Positions 17,991-26,766 of a DNA stretch of 64,000 nt are shown here, in pieces. A program made the translations under genes and the position numbers. Each line of letters starts with the position of its first letter. Position 1 is the stretch's first letter. The notes beneath the pieces were generated by a model that was given only the letters and a program-made list of their open reading frames with translations, was not told the origin of the DNA and made no database searches. This stretch comes from Ensifer adhaerens. Lineage in GTDB: Bacteria > Pseudomonadota > Alphaproteobacteria > Rhizobiales > Rhizobiaceae. Location: positions 806,001-870,000 of the forward strand of contig NZ_CP015881.1 in NCBI RefSeq assembly GCF_000697965.2, in the 5' to 3' direction.

Positions 17991-18377
17991 TCAGTAGCGG
18001 GGTTGCAGGACCGGGCGGTTCTTGCGGAACGCCTGCTTGCGCACGATCTTGCCGTTGCGGAAGGTGAAGAGGTCGCAGCCTTCTGCCTCGATGCGGCTGC
18101 CGTCGGCAGCCGTGCCGGAGAAGGTCCACTCGGACACGCCGCGATCGCCTTCGACGAAGTGGCTGTGGTTGCCCCATTCGGCGTCCGGCATCGATTTCCA
18201 GACGCCGCTGAAGGCATCTGCGATCGGACCGGTACCGACGAAACGGTTGCCGTAGACCTCCGGGCCGCCGACGGCGTTGAATACGCAATCTTCGGCGAAG
18301 AAGTGCATGACCCCGTCGATGTCATGCCGGTTGAAGGCATCGAACAAGGTTTTGAGATCGGTTGCCGTCAGTGTCAT
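17991..18377 (-). CDS. tauX: taurine dehydrogenase small subunit, SnoaL-like
   Basis: NTF2/SnoaL-fold protein of 128 residues (LFDAFNRHDIDGVMHFFAED at the N-terminus, then CDLFTFRNGKIVRKQAF). TauX of taurine dehydrogenase has this size and lies directly before TauY, as here. On sequence alone it could be an unrelated SnoaL isomerase-like protein, so the name rests mainly on context. AAGGAC precedes the ATG. It starts a second translational block 111 bp after tauC. Confidence 0.8.
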   Translation of the reverse strand: MTLTATDLKTLFDAFNRHDIDGVMHFFAEDCVFNAVGGPEVYGNRFVGTGPIADAFSGVWKSMPDAEWGNHSHFVEGDRGVSEWTFSGTAADGSRIEAEGCDLFTFRNGKIVRKQAFRKNRPVLQPRY

Positions 18378-18488
18378 GGTCCAGTCCTTTGGCTTGGTCG
18401 TAAGGCATGGCTTCGCCGGAGACGGGAAAGGCCGTCTTCAAAAGGCCGCCAGGCCGTATTCAATTGAAGTGTCGGAGGTGGTCGCCGG

Positions 18489-19316
18489 TTAGAGGCGGCC
18501 CTTCCAGGGGATCAGCGCCTTTTCGAGGTAGCGGATCAGAAGATCGAAGGCGAAGGCGAAGATGCCGATGATGAAGATGCCCATGATCACCGTGTCGCTT
18601 TCGAGGTTTTCGGCGGCATTCAAAACCATGAAGCCGAGGCCTCGGTTGGCCGCCACCATTTCGGCGGCAACCAGGGTGGTCCAGCCGACGCCGATGCCGA
18701 TGCGCATGCCGGTGAAGATCTCCGGCAAGGCCGCCTTCATGATCACCTGACTGATGACCTGCCCGCGGGTGGCGCCCATCGCATAGGCAGCGTGGATCTG
18801 TTCCGTCGAGACCGAACGCACCCCTGCCCTTGCGGCAATTGCCATCGGCGCAAAGATCGCCAGATAGATCAGGAACACCTTCGGGAACTCACCGATGCCG
18901 AGCCAGATGATGACGAGCGGCAGGTAGGCGAGCGGCGGCAACGGCCGGTAGAATTCGATGATCGGATCGAACAGGCCGCGCACGAAGCGATTGACGCCCA
19001 TGAGCACGCCAATCGGCACGGCGGTCAGCAGCGCCAGCAGGAAAGCGCCGAACACGCGGCCGATACTGGCAAGCGTGTGCTGCATCAGCGTCGAGTTCGA
19101 AACACCGTCGGTCATCGCCAGCATGAACTTGTCCCAGACCGCCAGCGGCGACGGCAGGAACAGCGGCTTGACCCAGCCGCCTTCGGTCACGAGGAACCAG
19201 AGAGCGACGATGACGACCGTCGTCGAAAAGCTGATGAGGCCGCTGCTGCCTTCACCGGGCGCGCCGAAGATCTTGCCGGCCTTTACGGGCTTGGCGCGTG
19301 TCACTCTGTCAAGCAT
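18489..19316 (-). CDS. tauC: taurine ABC transporter permease
   Basis: Inner-membrane permease of 275 residues with about six helices. The EAA loop that docks with TauB is AAYAMGATRGQVISQV around residue 175, and the family segment YRPLPPLAYLPLVIIWLGIG is near 130. The start at 19316 (MLDRVTRAKP) overlaps the end of tauB by 8 nt, indicating coupled translation. An open frame to 19421 lies inside tauB and is not used. It forms the membrane channel of TauABC. Confidence 0.93.
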   Translation of the reverse strand: MLDRVTRAKPVKAGKIFGAPGEGSSGLISFSTTVVIVALWFLVTEGGWVKPLFLPSPLAVWDKFMLAMTDGVSNSTLMQHTLASIGRVFGAFLLALLTAVPIGVLMGVNRFVRGLFDPIIEFYRPLPPLAYLPLVIIWLGIGEFPKVFLIYLAIFAPMAIAARAGVRSVSTEQIHAAYAMGATRGQVISQVIMKAALPEIFTGMRIGIGVGWTTLVAAEMVAANRGLGFMVLNAAENLESDTVIMGIFIIGIFAFAFDLLIRYLEKALIPWKGRL

Positions 19317-20121
19317 GGGCCACCTCCGGGTTGCCGGACGCACGTTCGTCGCCATAAATGATGCCGAGCACTTCTTCGCGCATGCGGATGAATTCCGGGC
19401 TGGATTTGATCGCGCGCGCATTGCCCTCGGCGAGGAACCGCTTGTTGAAATTGAGCTCGTAGGTGTGGGTGATGCGGCCCGGGCGCGGCGACATGACGAT
19501 CAGCCGCGAGCCGAGGAACAACGCTTCTTCCACACTGTGGGTGATGAAGAAGAACATCTTGTTGGTGAGCTGCCAGACCTTGAGCAGCAGCTCCTGGATG
19601 GTCTCGCGTGTCAGCGCGTCGAGTGCTGCCATCGGTTCGTCCATCAGGAGCATCGCGGGATCGCAGGTCAGCGCCCTTGCGATGCCAACACGTTGCTGCA
19701 TGCCGCCTGAGAGGTGATAGATCATGTGGCGGTGGAAATCCTGAAGGCCGACCAGAGCTAGGTTCTTGGTGGCAAGATCCCGCCGGGTCGCCTTGTCGAC
19801 GCCGCGCAGCTTGAGGCCGAACTCGGTATTCTCGATGACGTTCAGCCACGGCAGAAGCGCGTGCTTCTGGAAGACGACGCCGCGCTCGGCGCCAGGTCCG
19901 TTGACCTGGTGGTTGCCAAGGGTGATGTCGCCTTCCGACGGGGCCATGAAGCCCGCCATCAGGTTGAGCAGCGTCGTCTTTCCGCAGCCCGATGCGCCCA
20001 GCGCAACGACGAAGTCTCCGCTGTTGATGGTAAGGTTGACGCCTTTCAAGGCGATGATTGCCTGGTCCGAATAGAGGCCCGGGTAGGTCAGACTGATGTT
20101 TCTGACGCTCAATGTTTCCAT
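19309..20121 (-). CDS. tauB: taurine ABC transporter ATP-binding protein
   Basis: Nitrate/sulfonate/taurine-type ABC ATPase of 270 residues. Walker A is GASGCGKTT near residue 42, the signature is LSGGMQQRVGIARAL near 140, Walker B is MLLMDEPMAALD near 160, and the switch His is in ITHSVEEA. It energises taurine import with TauA and TauC. It lies between tauA (84 nt upstream) and tauC, which it overlaps. Confidence 0.95.
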   Translation of the reverse strand: METLSVRNISLTYPGLYSDQAIIALKGVNLTINSGDFVVALGASGCGKTTLLNLMAGFMAPSEGDITLGNHQVNGPGAERGVVFQKHALLPWLNVIENTEFGLKLRGVDKATRRDLATKNLALVGLQDFHRHMIYHLSGGMQQRVGIARALTCDPAMLLMDEPMAALDALTRETIQELLLKVWQLTNKMFFFITHSVEEALFLGSRLIVMSPRPGRITHTYELNFNKRFLAEGNARAIKSSPEFIRMREEVLGIIYGDERASGNPEVAHA

Positions 20122-20205
20122 GAGAAATGCCTCCCTGCACCTCGGTCACGGTCTATGGTGGTGCGCCGGCCGCTCCTCAACGGCCGGGGCAATCGACAGA
20201 TTAGC

Positions 20206-21222
20206 CTATTGTGCGGCCGCCTTGGCAAAGTCGGCGTTCACATAAGGCGCGTAGTCGTCGAGCGACTGGCTGATCTGCTTCTGCTCGACGAGGAACTTGG
20301 CGCTTTCGGTCAGTGCACGCGTGGCGCCGCCGCCGAGCCAGACCTCGGAGGCCTGCTCATCCGCATTCGGGAACGAAAGCAGGCGCAAGGCTTCGACGGT
20401 GCTCGGGCCATCGCCGCCGATCAGCTTGACGATGCCTTCCACTTGCGGCGACTCCTCCGTCCACGCCGCCTTGTTGGCGTTGTAGTCGGCATAAGCGTCT
20501 GCCAGAACCTTGGTGAAGGCTTCCATCAGCTTCGGGTTCTCCGAGGCCCAGGCCTTGTCGACCACCAGCCCGTCGAAGGTCGGCACGCTAGCCGCGCCAA
20601 TCACCTCGGAATCCGAGATCGTCTTGCCGGTCTTCTGGATTTCTGAGAGCGCCGGCGGCCAGACATAGGCCGCGTCTATATCGCCACGCTGCCAGGCGGC
20701 AACGATCTGCGGCGGCTTCAGGTTGAGGATTTCCACCTCGCGCGGATCGACGTTCCAGACCTTGTTCATACCGACCAGCAAGTGAAAATGCGACGTCGAG
20801 ACGAAAGGCACGGCGACCTTCTTGCCCTTGAGATCGGCCGGCGTCTCGATGCCCGAGCCCTCGCGGGCGACTAGCGCTTCCGACTGACCGATATTGTCGA
20901 GGATCCAGAAGAGCTGCAGTTCGACGCCGCGCGTCGCGGCAGCCGCAGTACCGGTCGAACCGAGAACGCCGATCGGCACGTCACCGGAGGCAAGCGCCGT
21001 AGTGATGTCGCCGGCCGAGCTGAATTGGCGCCAGTCGATCGAATAGCCGGCCTCCTTGGCGGCTGCATCGAAGCGGCCATCGGCGATCGCAGCCACGAAC
21101 GGGCCAACGATCTGCTGATAGCCGACGACGAGTTTCGTTTCGGCATAAGCGACGCCGGATGCGGCCAGGCTCGCGACAATGCTGGCGGCTGCGGCCAGTC
21201 GTCTGAAATGTCCATGTAGCAT
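20206..21222 (-). CDS. tauA: taurine ABC transporter substrate-binding protein
   Basis: Periplasmic binding protein of 338 residues with a signal peptide (residues 1-27, cleavage after AYA). The body matches TauA/SsuA-type sulfonate binders (GYQQIVGPFVAAIADG; SSAGDITTALASGDVPIGVLGS; GKKVAVPFVSTSHFHL). I set the start at 21222 because GAGGAGGAAGACAA precedes that ATG and the signal peptide begins there; the frame stays open to 22044, but that is antisense to tauR. First gene of the taurine operon, directly behind the tauR-facing control region. Confidence 0.95.
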   Translation of the reverse strand: MLHGHFRRLAAAASIVASLAASGVAYAETKLVVGYQQIVGPFVAAIADGRFDAAAKEAGYSIDWRQFSSAGDITTALASGDVPIGVLGSTGTAAAATRGVELQLFWILDNIGQSEALVAREGSGIETPADLKGKKVAVPFVSTSHFHLLVGMNKVWNVDPREVEILNLKPPQIVAAWQRGDIDAAYVWPPALSEIQKTGKTISDSEVIGAASVPTFDGLVVDKAWASENPKLMEAFTKVLADAYADYNANKAAWTEESPQVEGIVKLIGGDGPSTVEALRLLSFPNADEQASEVWLGGGATRALTESAKFLVEQKQISQSLDDYAPYVNADFAKAAAQ

Positions 21223-21360
21223 TTGTCTTCCTCCTCTTTGTTTATTCGCTGACCGTTTCTCCGGTCTTGCTGATGACGATAAGGCCGAGATCCGGCTTGC
21301 GTTATATCCAGTCTGGAAGTTGAATAGATCCAGTTTAACGCCGTCGGGGGAGCAGGCGTC
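21223..21360. promoter_or_regulatory. divergent tauA/tauR control region with direct repeats
   Basis: 138-bp gap between the divergent tauA and tauR genes. Read on the minus strand, it holds two direct repeats of CTGGAT followed by an AT-rich tail, at 21328-21333 and 21306-21311, exactly 22 bp apart (two helical turns). MocR/TauR regulators bind paired direct repeats of CTGGAC/T type upstream of tau genes, so these are very probably the TauR sites for activating tauA and controlling tauR. Confidence 0.7.
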
Positions 21361-22863
21361 GTGCAGATGAACGTTTCCGAAACCATTTTTTTCATCGATC
21401 GCGACAGTGGGATCGGCCTGCAGGCGCAGTTGCGCGAGACGGTCGTTTCGGCCGTGCTCGCCGGAAGGGTGCAGCCGCGCGCGCATCTGCCATCCAGCCG
21501 CAAGCTCGCCGACTATCTGCGAATATCGCGCATCACGGTGACACTCGCCTATCAGGAACTGATCAACCAGGGCTATGTCGAGGCGGTCAACCGCAGCTCC
21601 TATCGCATCTCCGGCAATCCGCCGGGCATGGATGTGGAAGGGGAGCGCCGATCCGCCGGCTCCAATCCGATCGACTGGAGCCGCAAGATCAAGATGAGCT
21701 TTGGCGTCGTGCGCCAGGTCGCCAAGCCGCTGGACTGGCGGCGCTATCCATTCCCCTTCCTCTATGGCCAGATGGACCCGACACTGTTCGATCTCAATGC
21801 CTGGCGCGACTGTGCCCGCCGGGCTCTGGCGCGAGAGGATTTCGTGCTGATGGCGAGCGACTTTGCCGCGGCCGACGATGTGCGGCTGGTCAACTACATC
21901 TGCTCGCGCACGCTGCCGCGCCGGGGCATCCACGCCACGCCGGACGAAATCCTCGTCACCGTCGGCGCGCAGAATGCGCTCTGGATCGTGACCCGTCTGA
22001 TCCTGGAGAAGGGCTCCGCCGCCGTCTGCGAAAACCCCTGCCATCCCGATATCAGCGCCTCGCTGCTGTTGAGCGGCGCCGACGTCACCACCGTCGATGT
22101 CGATGTCGAGGGCCTGTCACCGGATGCCTTGCCGGAAAACGTCGATGCCGTCTTCGTGACCCCGAGCCACCACTCGCCGACCGGCGCGACTATGCCAGTG
22201 GATCGGCGTACGCAACTGCTGCAGGCTGCGGAAGAACGGGATTTCGTCATCGTCGAGGACGATTACGAGTTCGAGATCAGCTACCTCGCTCCGCCTTCCC
22301 CGGCGCTGAAGGCGCTCGATCCGTCAGGCCGGGTGCTCTACATCGGCAGCTTCTCGAAATCGCTTTTTCCCGGGCTTCGGCTCGGCTACCTCGTGGCGCC
22401 AGCCCCCTTCATTCGCGAGGCGCGTGCGCTTCGCTCGCTGATGTTGCGCCACCCGCCCGGACACCTTCAGCGCACCGCAGCCTATTTCCTGGCGCTCGGC
22501 CATTATGACGCCGTGCTCCACCGGATGCGGACCGAATATCACAAGCGCCACGTAATCATGGCCGAGTCACTGCGTAGGGCGAACCTGAAAGTCGCAGGCT
22601 CCTCGACCTTCGGCGGCACGTCCTTCTGGATGGAGGGACCGGAAGGGCTCGATGCCGACCGGCTGGTCAGCGAATTGCGGCAGGACGGCGTGCTGGTCGA
22701 ATCCGGCTCGCCCTTCTTCCCCAGAAGCGACCAGCCCTGCCGCTACTTCCGGATGGGATATTCGTCCATTCCAAGCACAAGCATTGCCGAGGGCGTCGCC
22801 CGGGTTCGCGCCCGCATCGACAGTCTTTGCGGCGGCAGCGAGCAGGCCTCCGTGGCGAAGTGA
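21361..22863 (+). CDS. tauR: MocR/GntR-type PLP-dependent taurine regulator
   Basis: Regulator of 500 residues. Its N-terminal GntR winged helix (LPSSRKLADYLRISRITVTLAYQEL, residues 42-66) is fused to an aminotransferase-like domain. The PLP-binding Lys lies in GSFSKSLFPGLRLGY near residue 333. MocR proteins of this type sense taurine through PLP and activate tau genes. The GTG start is favoured by GGGGGAG 8 nt upstream; an ATG two codons later is possible. It is divergent from tauA with paired direct repeats between them. Confidence 0.92.
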   Translation: MQMNVSETIFFIDRDSGIGLQAQLRETVVSAVLAGRVQPRAHLPSSRKLADYLRISRITVTLAYQELINQGYVEAVNRSSYRISGNPPGMDVEGERRSAGSNPIDWSRKIKMSFGVVRQVAKPLDWRRYPFPFLYGQMDPTLFDLNAWRDCARRALAREDFVLMASDFAAADDVRLVNYICSRTLPRRGIHATPDEILVTVGAQNALWIVTRLILEKGSAAVCENPCHPDISASLLLSGADVTTVDVDVEGLSPDALPENVDAVFVTPSHHSPTGATMPVDRRTQLLQAAEERDFVIVEDDYEFEISYLAPPSPALKALDPSGRVLYIGSFSKSLFPGLRLGYLVAPAPFIREARALRSLMLRHPPGHLQRTAAYFLALGHYDAVLHRMRTEYHKRHVIMAESLRRANLKVAGSSTFGGTSFWMEGPEGLDADRLVSELRQDGVLVESGSPFFPRSDQPCRYFRMGYSSIPSTSIAEGVARVRARIDSLCGGSEQASVAK

Positions 22864-23581
22864 CAGGTTGACCGCTTGTGGCTTTCCCTATCGAGCTGGC
22901 CGTAGCGTACCTTGGGCTAAGGCGTCCTCTCCATTGCCCACAATGTTGCTCGCGCCTGTGCAGATCAATCGGTCATTTGGATTGTCGCCATAATCGTATT
23001 CAAGATTGTCGACAAAGACGTTGACAAATACTTTTGGCGTGCGATGGTGCCGCTTAGCAGCAACGAGCTAGGGAGGAGCAGGTTGATGCAAGGGCTCCAG
23101 AAGACCGCGTACTCGCACGACTTTTCGCAATGCCGCACGTACGAGCCCGCACCGCCGGGCCGGCTCGCCTGACATCTCCTCATTCGATCGCCATTGCGGC
23201 GTCCAACCACCGACCTCGGGTTTCTGAACCGCCTCCATGAAGCGGCGCAGAGATATGCCCCTGTTCGAGTTGATGCTTGGCGTTGGCCATCGAATGACCG
23301 CCGATCGACAACGGGACTTGGTGCTTCAAGCATCGCCAGGAGGCTTTCGCTTGGGTGCATCGCCGTCCAGGAACGCCAGTTGATCAAGATTCCCGCATAG
23401 GCCGCCGAAGGTCTTTGCGGTGATCGACACGACCGAGAAGGTCATGCCGCGCAACAGCAGATCACGCCACTGGCCGCCCCTGTCGGGCGGCGAGATGGAC
23501 GGCCTGTGAGCCGTCCTTGCCTCTTAAATAGAAGCTCCCCGTTCAAGGGGGCCGGTGACCTCAACAAAGGAGAACAGCAGA
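22864..23581. other. intergenic region with an orphan GntR-like palindrome
   Basis: About 718 bp with no convincing gene. It contains a perfect 10-bp palindrome TTGTCGACAA (23006-23015), typical of GntR-family operators, followed by TTGACA at 23021-23026. A strong GGAGGAG site and an ATG at 23086 then open a 28-codon frame that stops at 23172, possibly the stump of a deleted gene or a leader peptide. The right end carries AAAGGAG for the binding-protein gene at 23582. Confidence 0.45.
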
Positions 23582-25141
23582 ATGCTCAAGAAACTGATCC
23601 TCGCAGCCGCCATGTCGACGGCGCTTTCCGCGGCTGCTCACGCGGAGACGCTCAAATGGGGCTCTTCGCGCGATATCTACTCGCTCGACCCTTATTCCTA
23701 TGGCGACAGCTACACGCTGTCTTTCCTCAATCACGTCTATGAAGGGCTCGTCCGCTTTGACGCCGACCTGAAGATCGAGCCGGCACTGGCGACCTCCTGG
23801 GAAACGGTATCGGACACGGTCTGGCGGTTCCATCTGCGCGAGGACGTCAAGTTCCACAATGGCGCTGATTTCACGGCCGATGACGTGATCGCCTCGCTGA
23901 CGCGGGTCAGCGATCCGGCATCTCCGCTGCGGGGCAACCTACCGGCATACAAGTCGGCGAAGAAGGTCGACGACCGCACTGTCGATATCGAACTGACCGG
24001 CCCCTATCCGCTGCTCTTGAACGACCTGACGAACATCCACATTTTCGACGCCACGTGGCTCGCCGACAACAATTCGCTGAAGCCGACGGATGTCGGCAAG
24101 AAGATAGAAGGCTACGCTACCTACCACACCAACGGCACGGGTCCGTTCAAGCTCGAGAGCCGCACGCCCGACAGCAAGACCGTTCTGGTCAAGAACGGCG
24201 AGTGGTGGGACCCGGCGAAGTCCAACATCGATCGCATCGAGTTTACGCCGATTGTCTCAGCCGCGACACGCGTGGCGGCACTGTTGTCAGGCGAGATCGA
24301 CTTCACTGAGAATGCGCCGGCGCAGGATCTTCCGCGCCTTGTCGCGCAGCCGGACCTGAAGGTGATGGAGCGCACCGACCTTCGCACCATCATGATGGGC
24401 TTCAACCGCAAACCGAAACTGGCCGACGGCGTCGACAACAAGTTCAACGACCTGCGTGTCCGCCAGGCCGTCGCCCATGCGCTCGACACAGAACTCATCC
24501 AGAAGCGGGTCATGCGCGGCAAGTCGAGGACAGCGGGTGCGATCGTTGCGCCGGAAATCCCGGGATATGTCGAAGCACTGGACAAGGTCGTGCCGTACGA
24601 TCCCGAACTGTCGAAAAAGCTGCTCGCCGAGGCCGGCGCAAGCGATCTCCCCTTCACGCTCGTCTGCACGAACGAGGCCTATGTCAACGAAGAGGAGCTT
24701 TGCCAGAGCATCGTCAACATGCTGAGCCGCGCCGGCTTCAAGCCGCAACTCGACATCGGCCCGACGGCGGCACAGGCGCCCAAACGCACGGGCGGTCTGT
24801 CGGATGTCTACATCATCGGCTGGGCAAACGAGCCGATGCTCGACAGCTACTCGATCCTGCTTCAGATGATCGAGACGAGGAGCGACAAGGCGGGCGTCTT
24901 CAACTGGGGCGGCTGGAGCTATCCTGATATCGACAAGCTGATCATCCAGGCATCGACCGAAATGGATCGGACCAAGCGGCTCGATCTGCAGACCAAGGCA
25001 CTGCAGATGGTCAAGGACGAGATCATCATGCTGCCGCTGCACCAACAGCCAATGGCTTGGGTGATGAGCAACAAGATCGATAAGGTCGCTCAGCTCGCCG
25101 ACAACAAGCCGCGCCATTGGCTCACGCATATCGCGGACTAG
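23582..25141 (+). CDS. ABC transporter substrate-binding protein, family 5 (peptide/opine type)
   Basis: Solute-binding protein family 5 member of 519 residues, the DppA/OppA group, with a clear signal peptide (residues 1-20, cleavage after AHA). Conserved stretches include YEGLVRFDADLKIEPALATSW and WRFHLREDVKFHNGADFTADD near residues 45-100. It would bind di- or oligopeptides, opines or similar solutes in the periplasm. No permease or ATPase genes are adjacent, so it is an orphan that must share a transporter encoded elsewhere or has lost its operon. AAAGGAGAACAGCAG before the ATG fixes the start. Confidence 0.9.
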   Translation: MLKKLILAAAMSTALSAAAHAETLKWGSSRDIYSLDPYSYGDSYTLSFLNHVYEGLVRFDADLKIEPALATSWETVSDTVWRFHLREDVKFHNGADFTADDVIASLTRVSDPASPLRGNLPAYKSAKKVDDRTVDIELTGPYPLLLNDLTNIHIFDATWLADNNSLKPTDVGKKIEGYATYHTNGTGPFKLESRTPDSKTVLVKNGEWWDPAKSNIDRIEFTPIVSAATRVAALLSGEIDFTENAPAQDLPRLVAQPDLKVMERTDLRTIMMGFNRKPKLADGVDNKFNDLRVRQAVAHALDTELIQKRVMRGKSRTAGAIVAPEIPGYVEALDKVVPYDPELSKKLLAEAGASDLPFTLVCTNEAYVNEEELCQSIVNMLSRAGFKPQLDIGPTAAQAPKRTGGLSDVYIIGWANEPMLDSYSILLQMIETRSDKAGVFNWGGWSYPDIDKLIIQASTEMDRTKRLDLQTKALQMVKDEIIMLPLHQQPMAWVMSNKIDKVAQLADNKPRHWLTHIAD

Positions 25142-25143
25142 CC

Positions 25144-25213
25144 CTGTTGCGGAGCTGGAACGGCGAACGTTCCGGCTCCGACAGGCCGGGACCGGCAGCC
25201 CGGACGCTGCCGG
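25144..25213. terminator. double hairpin between convergent genes
   Basis: Two stem-loops lie between the family 5 binding protein and the glycanase, which face each other. The first spans 25144-25184 (CTGT...CGGAGC...GGAACG stem with a two-base bulge). The second has arms CCGGCAGC (25192-25199) and GCTGCCGG (25206-25213) and is followed by CCCCCTT. Probably a bidirectional termination region. Confidence 0.6.
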
Positions 25214-25233
25214 CCCCCTTCGTGCTTCTCCGC

Positions 25234-26631
25234 CTAGATCAGCCAGTCGGCGTCCAGCGCATAGGCCTCGATGGAATCGATCTTCATTTGCGACCCGTCG
25301 TCAAAATCGCCATCGGGTGTGCCGGCCATTCCGCCGACCGCGAGATTGACGAGCATGTACATCGGCTCGTGCATGTCCGCGGGGGTATCGGCGCGGGCGA
25401 TCTCGGTATCGTCGAAGTACCAGACGATCTCGTCTTCCGTCCAAAGCACGCCGTAATCGTGGAACCCGTCGGTATCGGCGACTTGCGCGCCGTCTCTGAC
25501 GATCGTGTGCTCGCCGCTTTCGTTGGAATGGGCGGTGGTGATGACAGTGTTGGTGTCCTGCCCGCGCATTTCGACGACGTCGAGCTCCGGCGGCCAGGAG
25601 CCGTCGGCGGGCAGCAGCCAGAAAGCGGGCCAGGCACCTTGATCGTCCGGCATGTCGGCCCGCATCTCGAAGTAGCCGTAGGTCTGCGCAAAGGACGAAT
25701 AGGTCGTCAACATCCCGGACGTGTAGTCATAGCCGCCGATCTCGGACTGGATTGCGTCCGGTGCACGCTCTGCGGTGATCGTCAGTACACCATCCTCGAC
25801 CGAAAACGGGTTAGCCGATGCGGTCGGCCCGTAACTCGGATTGACGTACCATTGCAGCTCACCGTTTTCCGAGAGCGTCGCCCCCTCTTCCGGCGCCCAC
25901 CAGTATTTGGCATCCCAGATGCCGCCCGTGCCGTCGGTGAGCTGAAGCGTGTCGAAATCGTCCGAGAAGGTCTGCGTCAGGGCGGATCGGTCCAGGCTCA
26001 ACTGGAACTGGCCCTCCTGCAGTTGGTCGGCTGTCGTATTGGCCAGGACCAGGCTTTCGCCATCGCCGAGATGGAGGCGGAGATCGTCTCCCTGCTGGCC
26101 TGCATTCGCCAGCACCTCTTCGAACGAGGTAATGCCGTATCCGTCGAGGCGAATGGTATCGTTGGAGCTGAAGTCGGAGACAAGGTCGCTGCCGTTGCCG
26201 TGCTCGAACACGAAGGTATCAGCGCCTCCGGAACCGACCAGCACGTCATTGCCTGCGCGTCCGTCGATGGTCTGGCTGCCGGAGCCACCGGTGATGATGT
26301 TGTCGGCGCTGTTGCCGAAGGCGTGTCGACCGTCACCGGTGACGGTCAGGTTTTCGAAGTTCTCCGGTAAGCTGTAGCTCATCCAGGTATCGATCGTGTC
26401 TATCCCTTCGCCGGGTGCCTCTTCGGCCCGGTTCGTCGATGAATAGAGATAGTAGACGTCGTCGCCCGTGCCGCCGAACATAGTCACATCGACGGAACCG
26501 TCGCCCCAGATCGAATCGTTGCCGGGAGTTCCGTAGAGCGTGGACCCGGATCCGGTTGCGGAAAACCATGCGGTCGAACTTCCGCTGTAATGGAGCGGTT
26601 GTCCGAGGGCGTTCATGGCAGTTCTGCTCAT
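25234..26631 (-). CDS. RTX-containing GH16 endo-beta-glycanase (ExsH/EglC-like)
   Basis: Protein of 465 residues, the length of rhizobial ExsH/EglC glycanases. Residues 30-150 carry haemolysin-type calcium-binding nonapeptide repeats (GTPGNDSIWG; GGTGDDVYY; GNSADNIITGG; GRAGNDVLVG). The C-terminal half is a glycoside hydrolase family 16 domain with active-site motif ELDVVE near residue 358. Such enzymes cleave succinoglycan or related beta-1,3/1,4 glucans outside the cell and leave by a type I secretion system without a signal peptide. No type I secretion genes are in the window. The exact polysaccharide is unproven. Confidence 0.9.
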   Translation of the reverse strand: MSRTAMNALGQPLHYSGSSTAWFSATGSGSTLYGTPGNDSIWGDGSVDVTMFGGTGDDVYYLYSSTNRAEEAPGEGIDTIDTWMSYSLPENFENLTVTGDGRHAFGNSADNIITGGSGSQTIDGRAGNDVLVGSGGADTFVFEHGNGSDLVSDFSSNDTIRLDGYGITSFEEVLANAGQQGDDLRLHLGDGESLVLANTTADQLQEGQFQLSLDRSALTQTFSDDFDTLQLTDGTGGIWDAKYWWAPEEGATLSENGELQWYVNPSYGPTASANPFSVEDGVLTITAERAPDAIQSEIGGYDYTSGMLTTYSSFAQTYGYFEMRADMPDDQGAWPAFWLLPADGSWPPELDVVEMRGQDTNTVITTAHSNESGEHTIVRDGAQVADTDGFHDYGVLWTEDEIVWYFDDTEIARADTPADMHEPMYMLVNLAVGGMAGTPDGDFDDGSQMKIDSIEAYALDADWLI

Positions 26632-26766
26632 CGAGAAGTCTCCTGTTTATTGGAGTGCCCCTTCCCGATGAGCACCTCTAGCATCTCAAGCTGTCGCCCA
26701 CACCCCCAACATTTGCGGATAATCCGGAGCAGCGGCCTCCCCACGAGGGAGCCGAGCGGACCCAGC

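Noticed and set aside
21223..22044. Open frame continuing upstream of tauA, giving a 612-residue product
   Set aside because: The extension is antisense to tauR, has low-complexity composition, and a strong ribosome site plus signal peptide place the true start at 21222.
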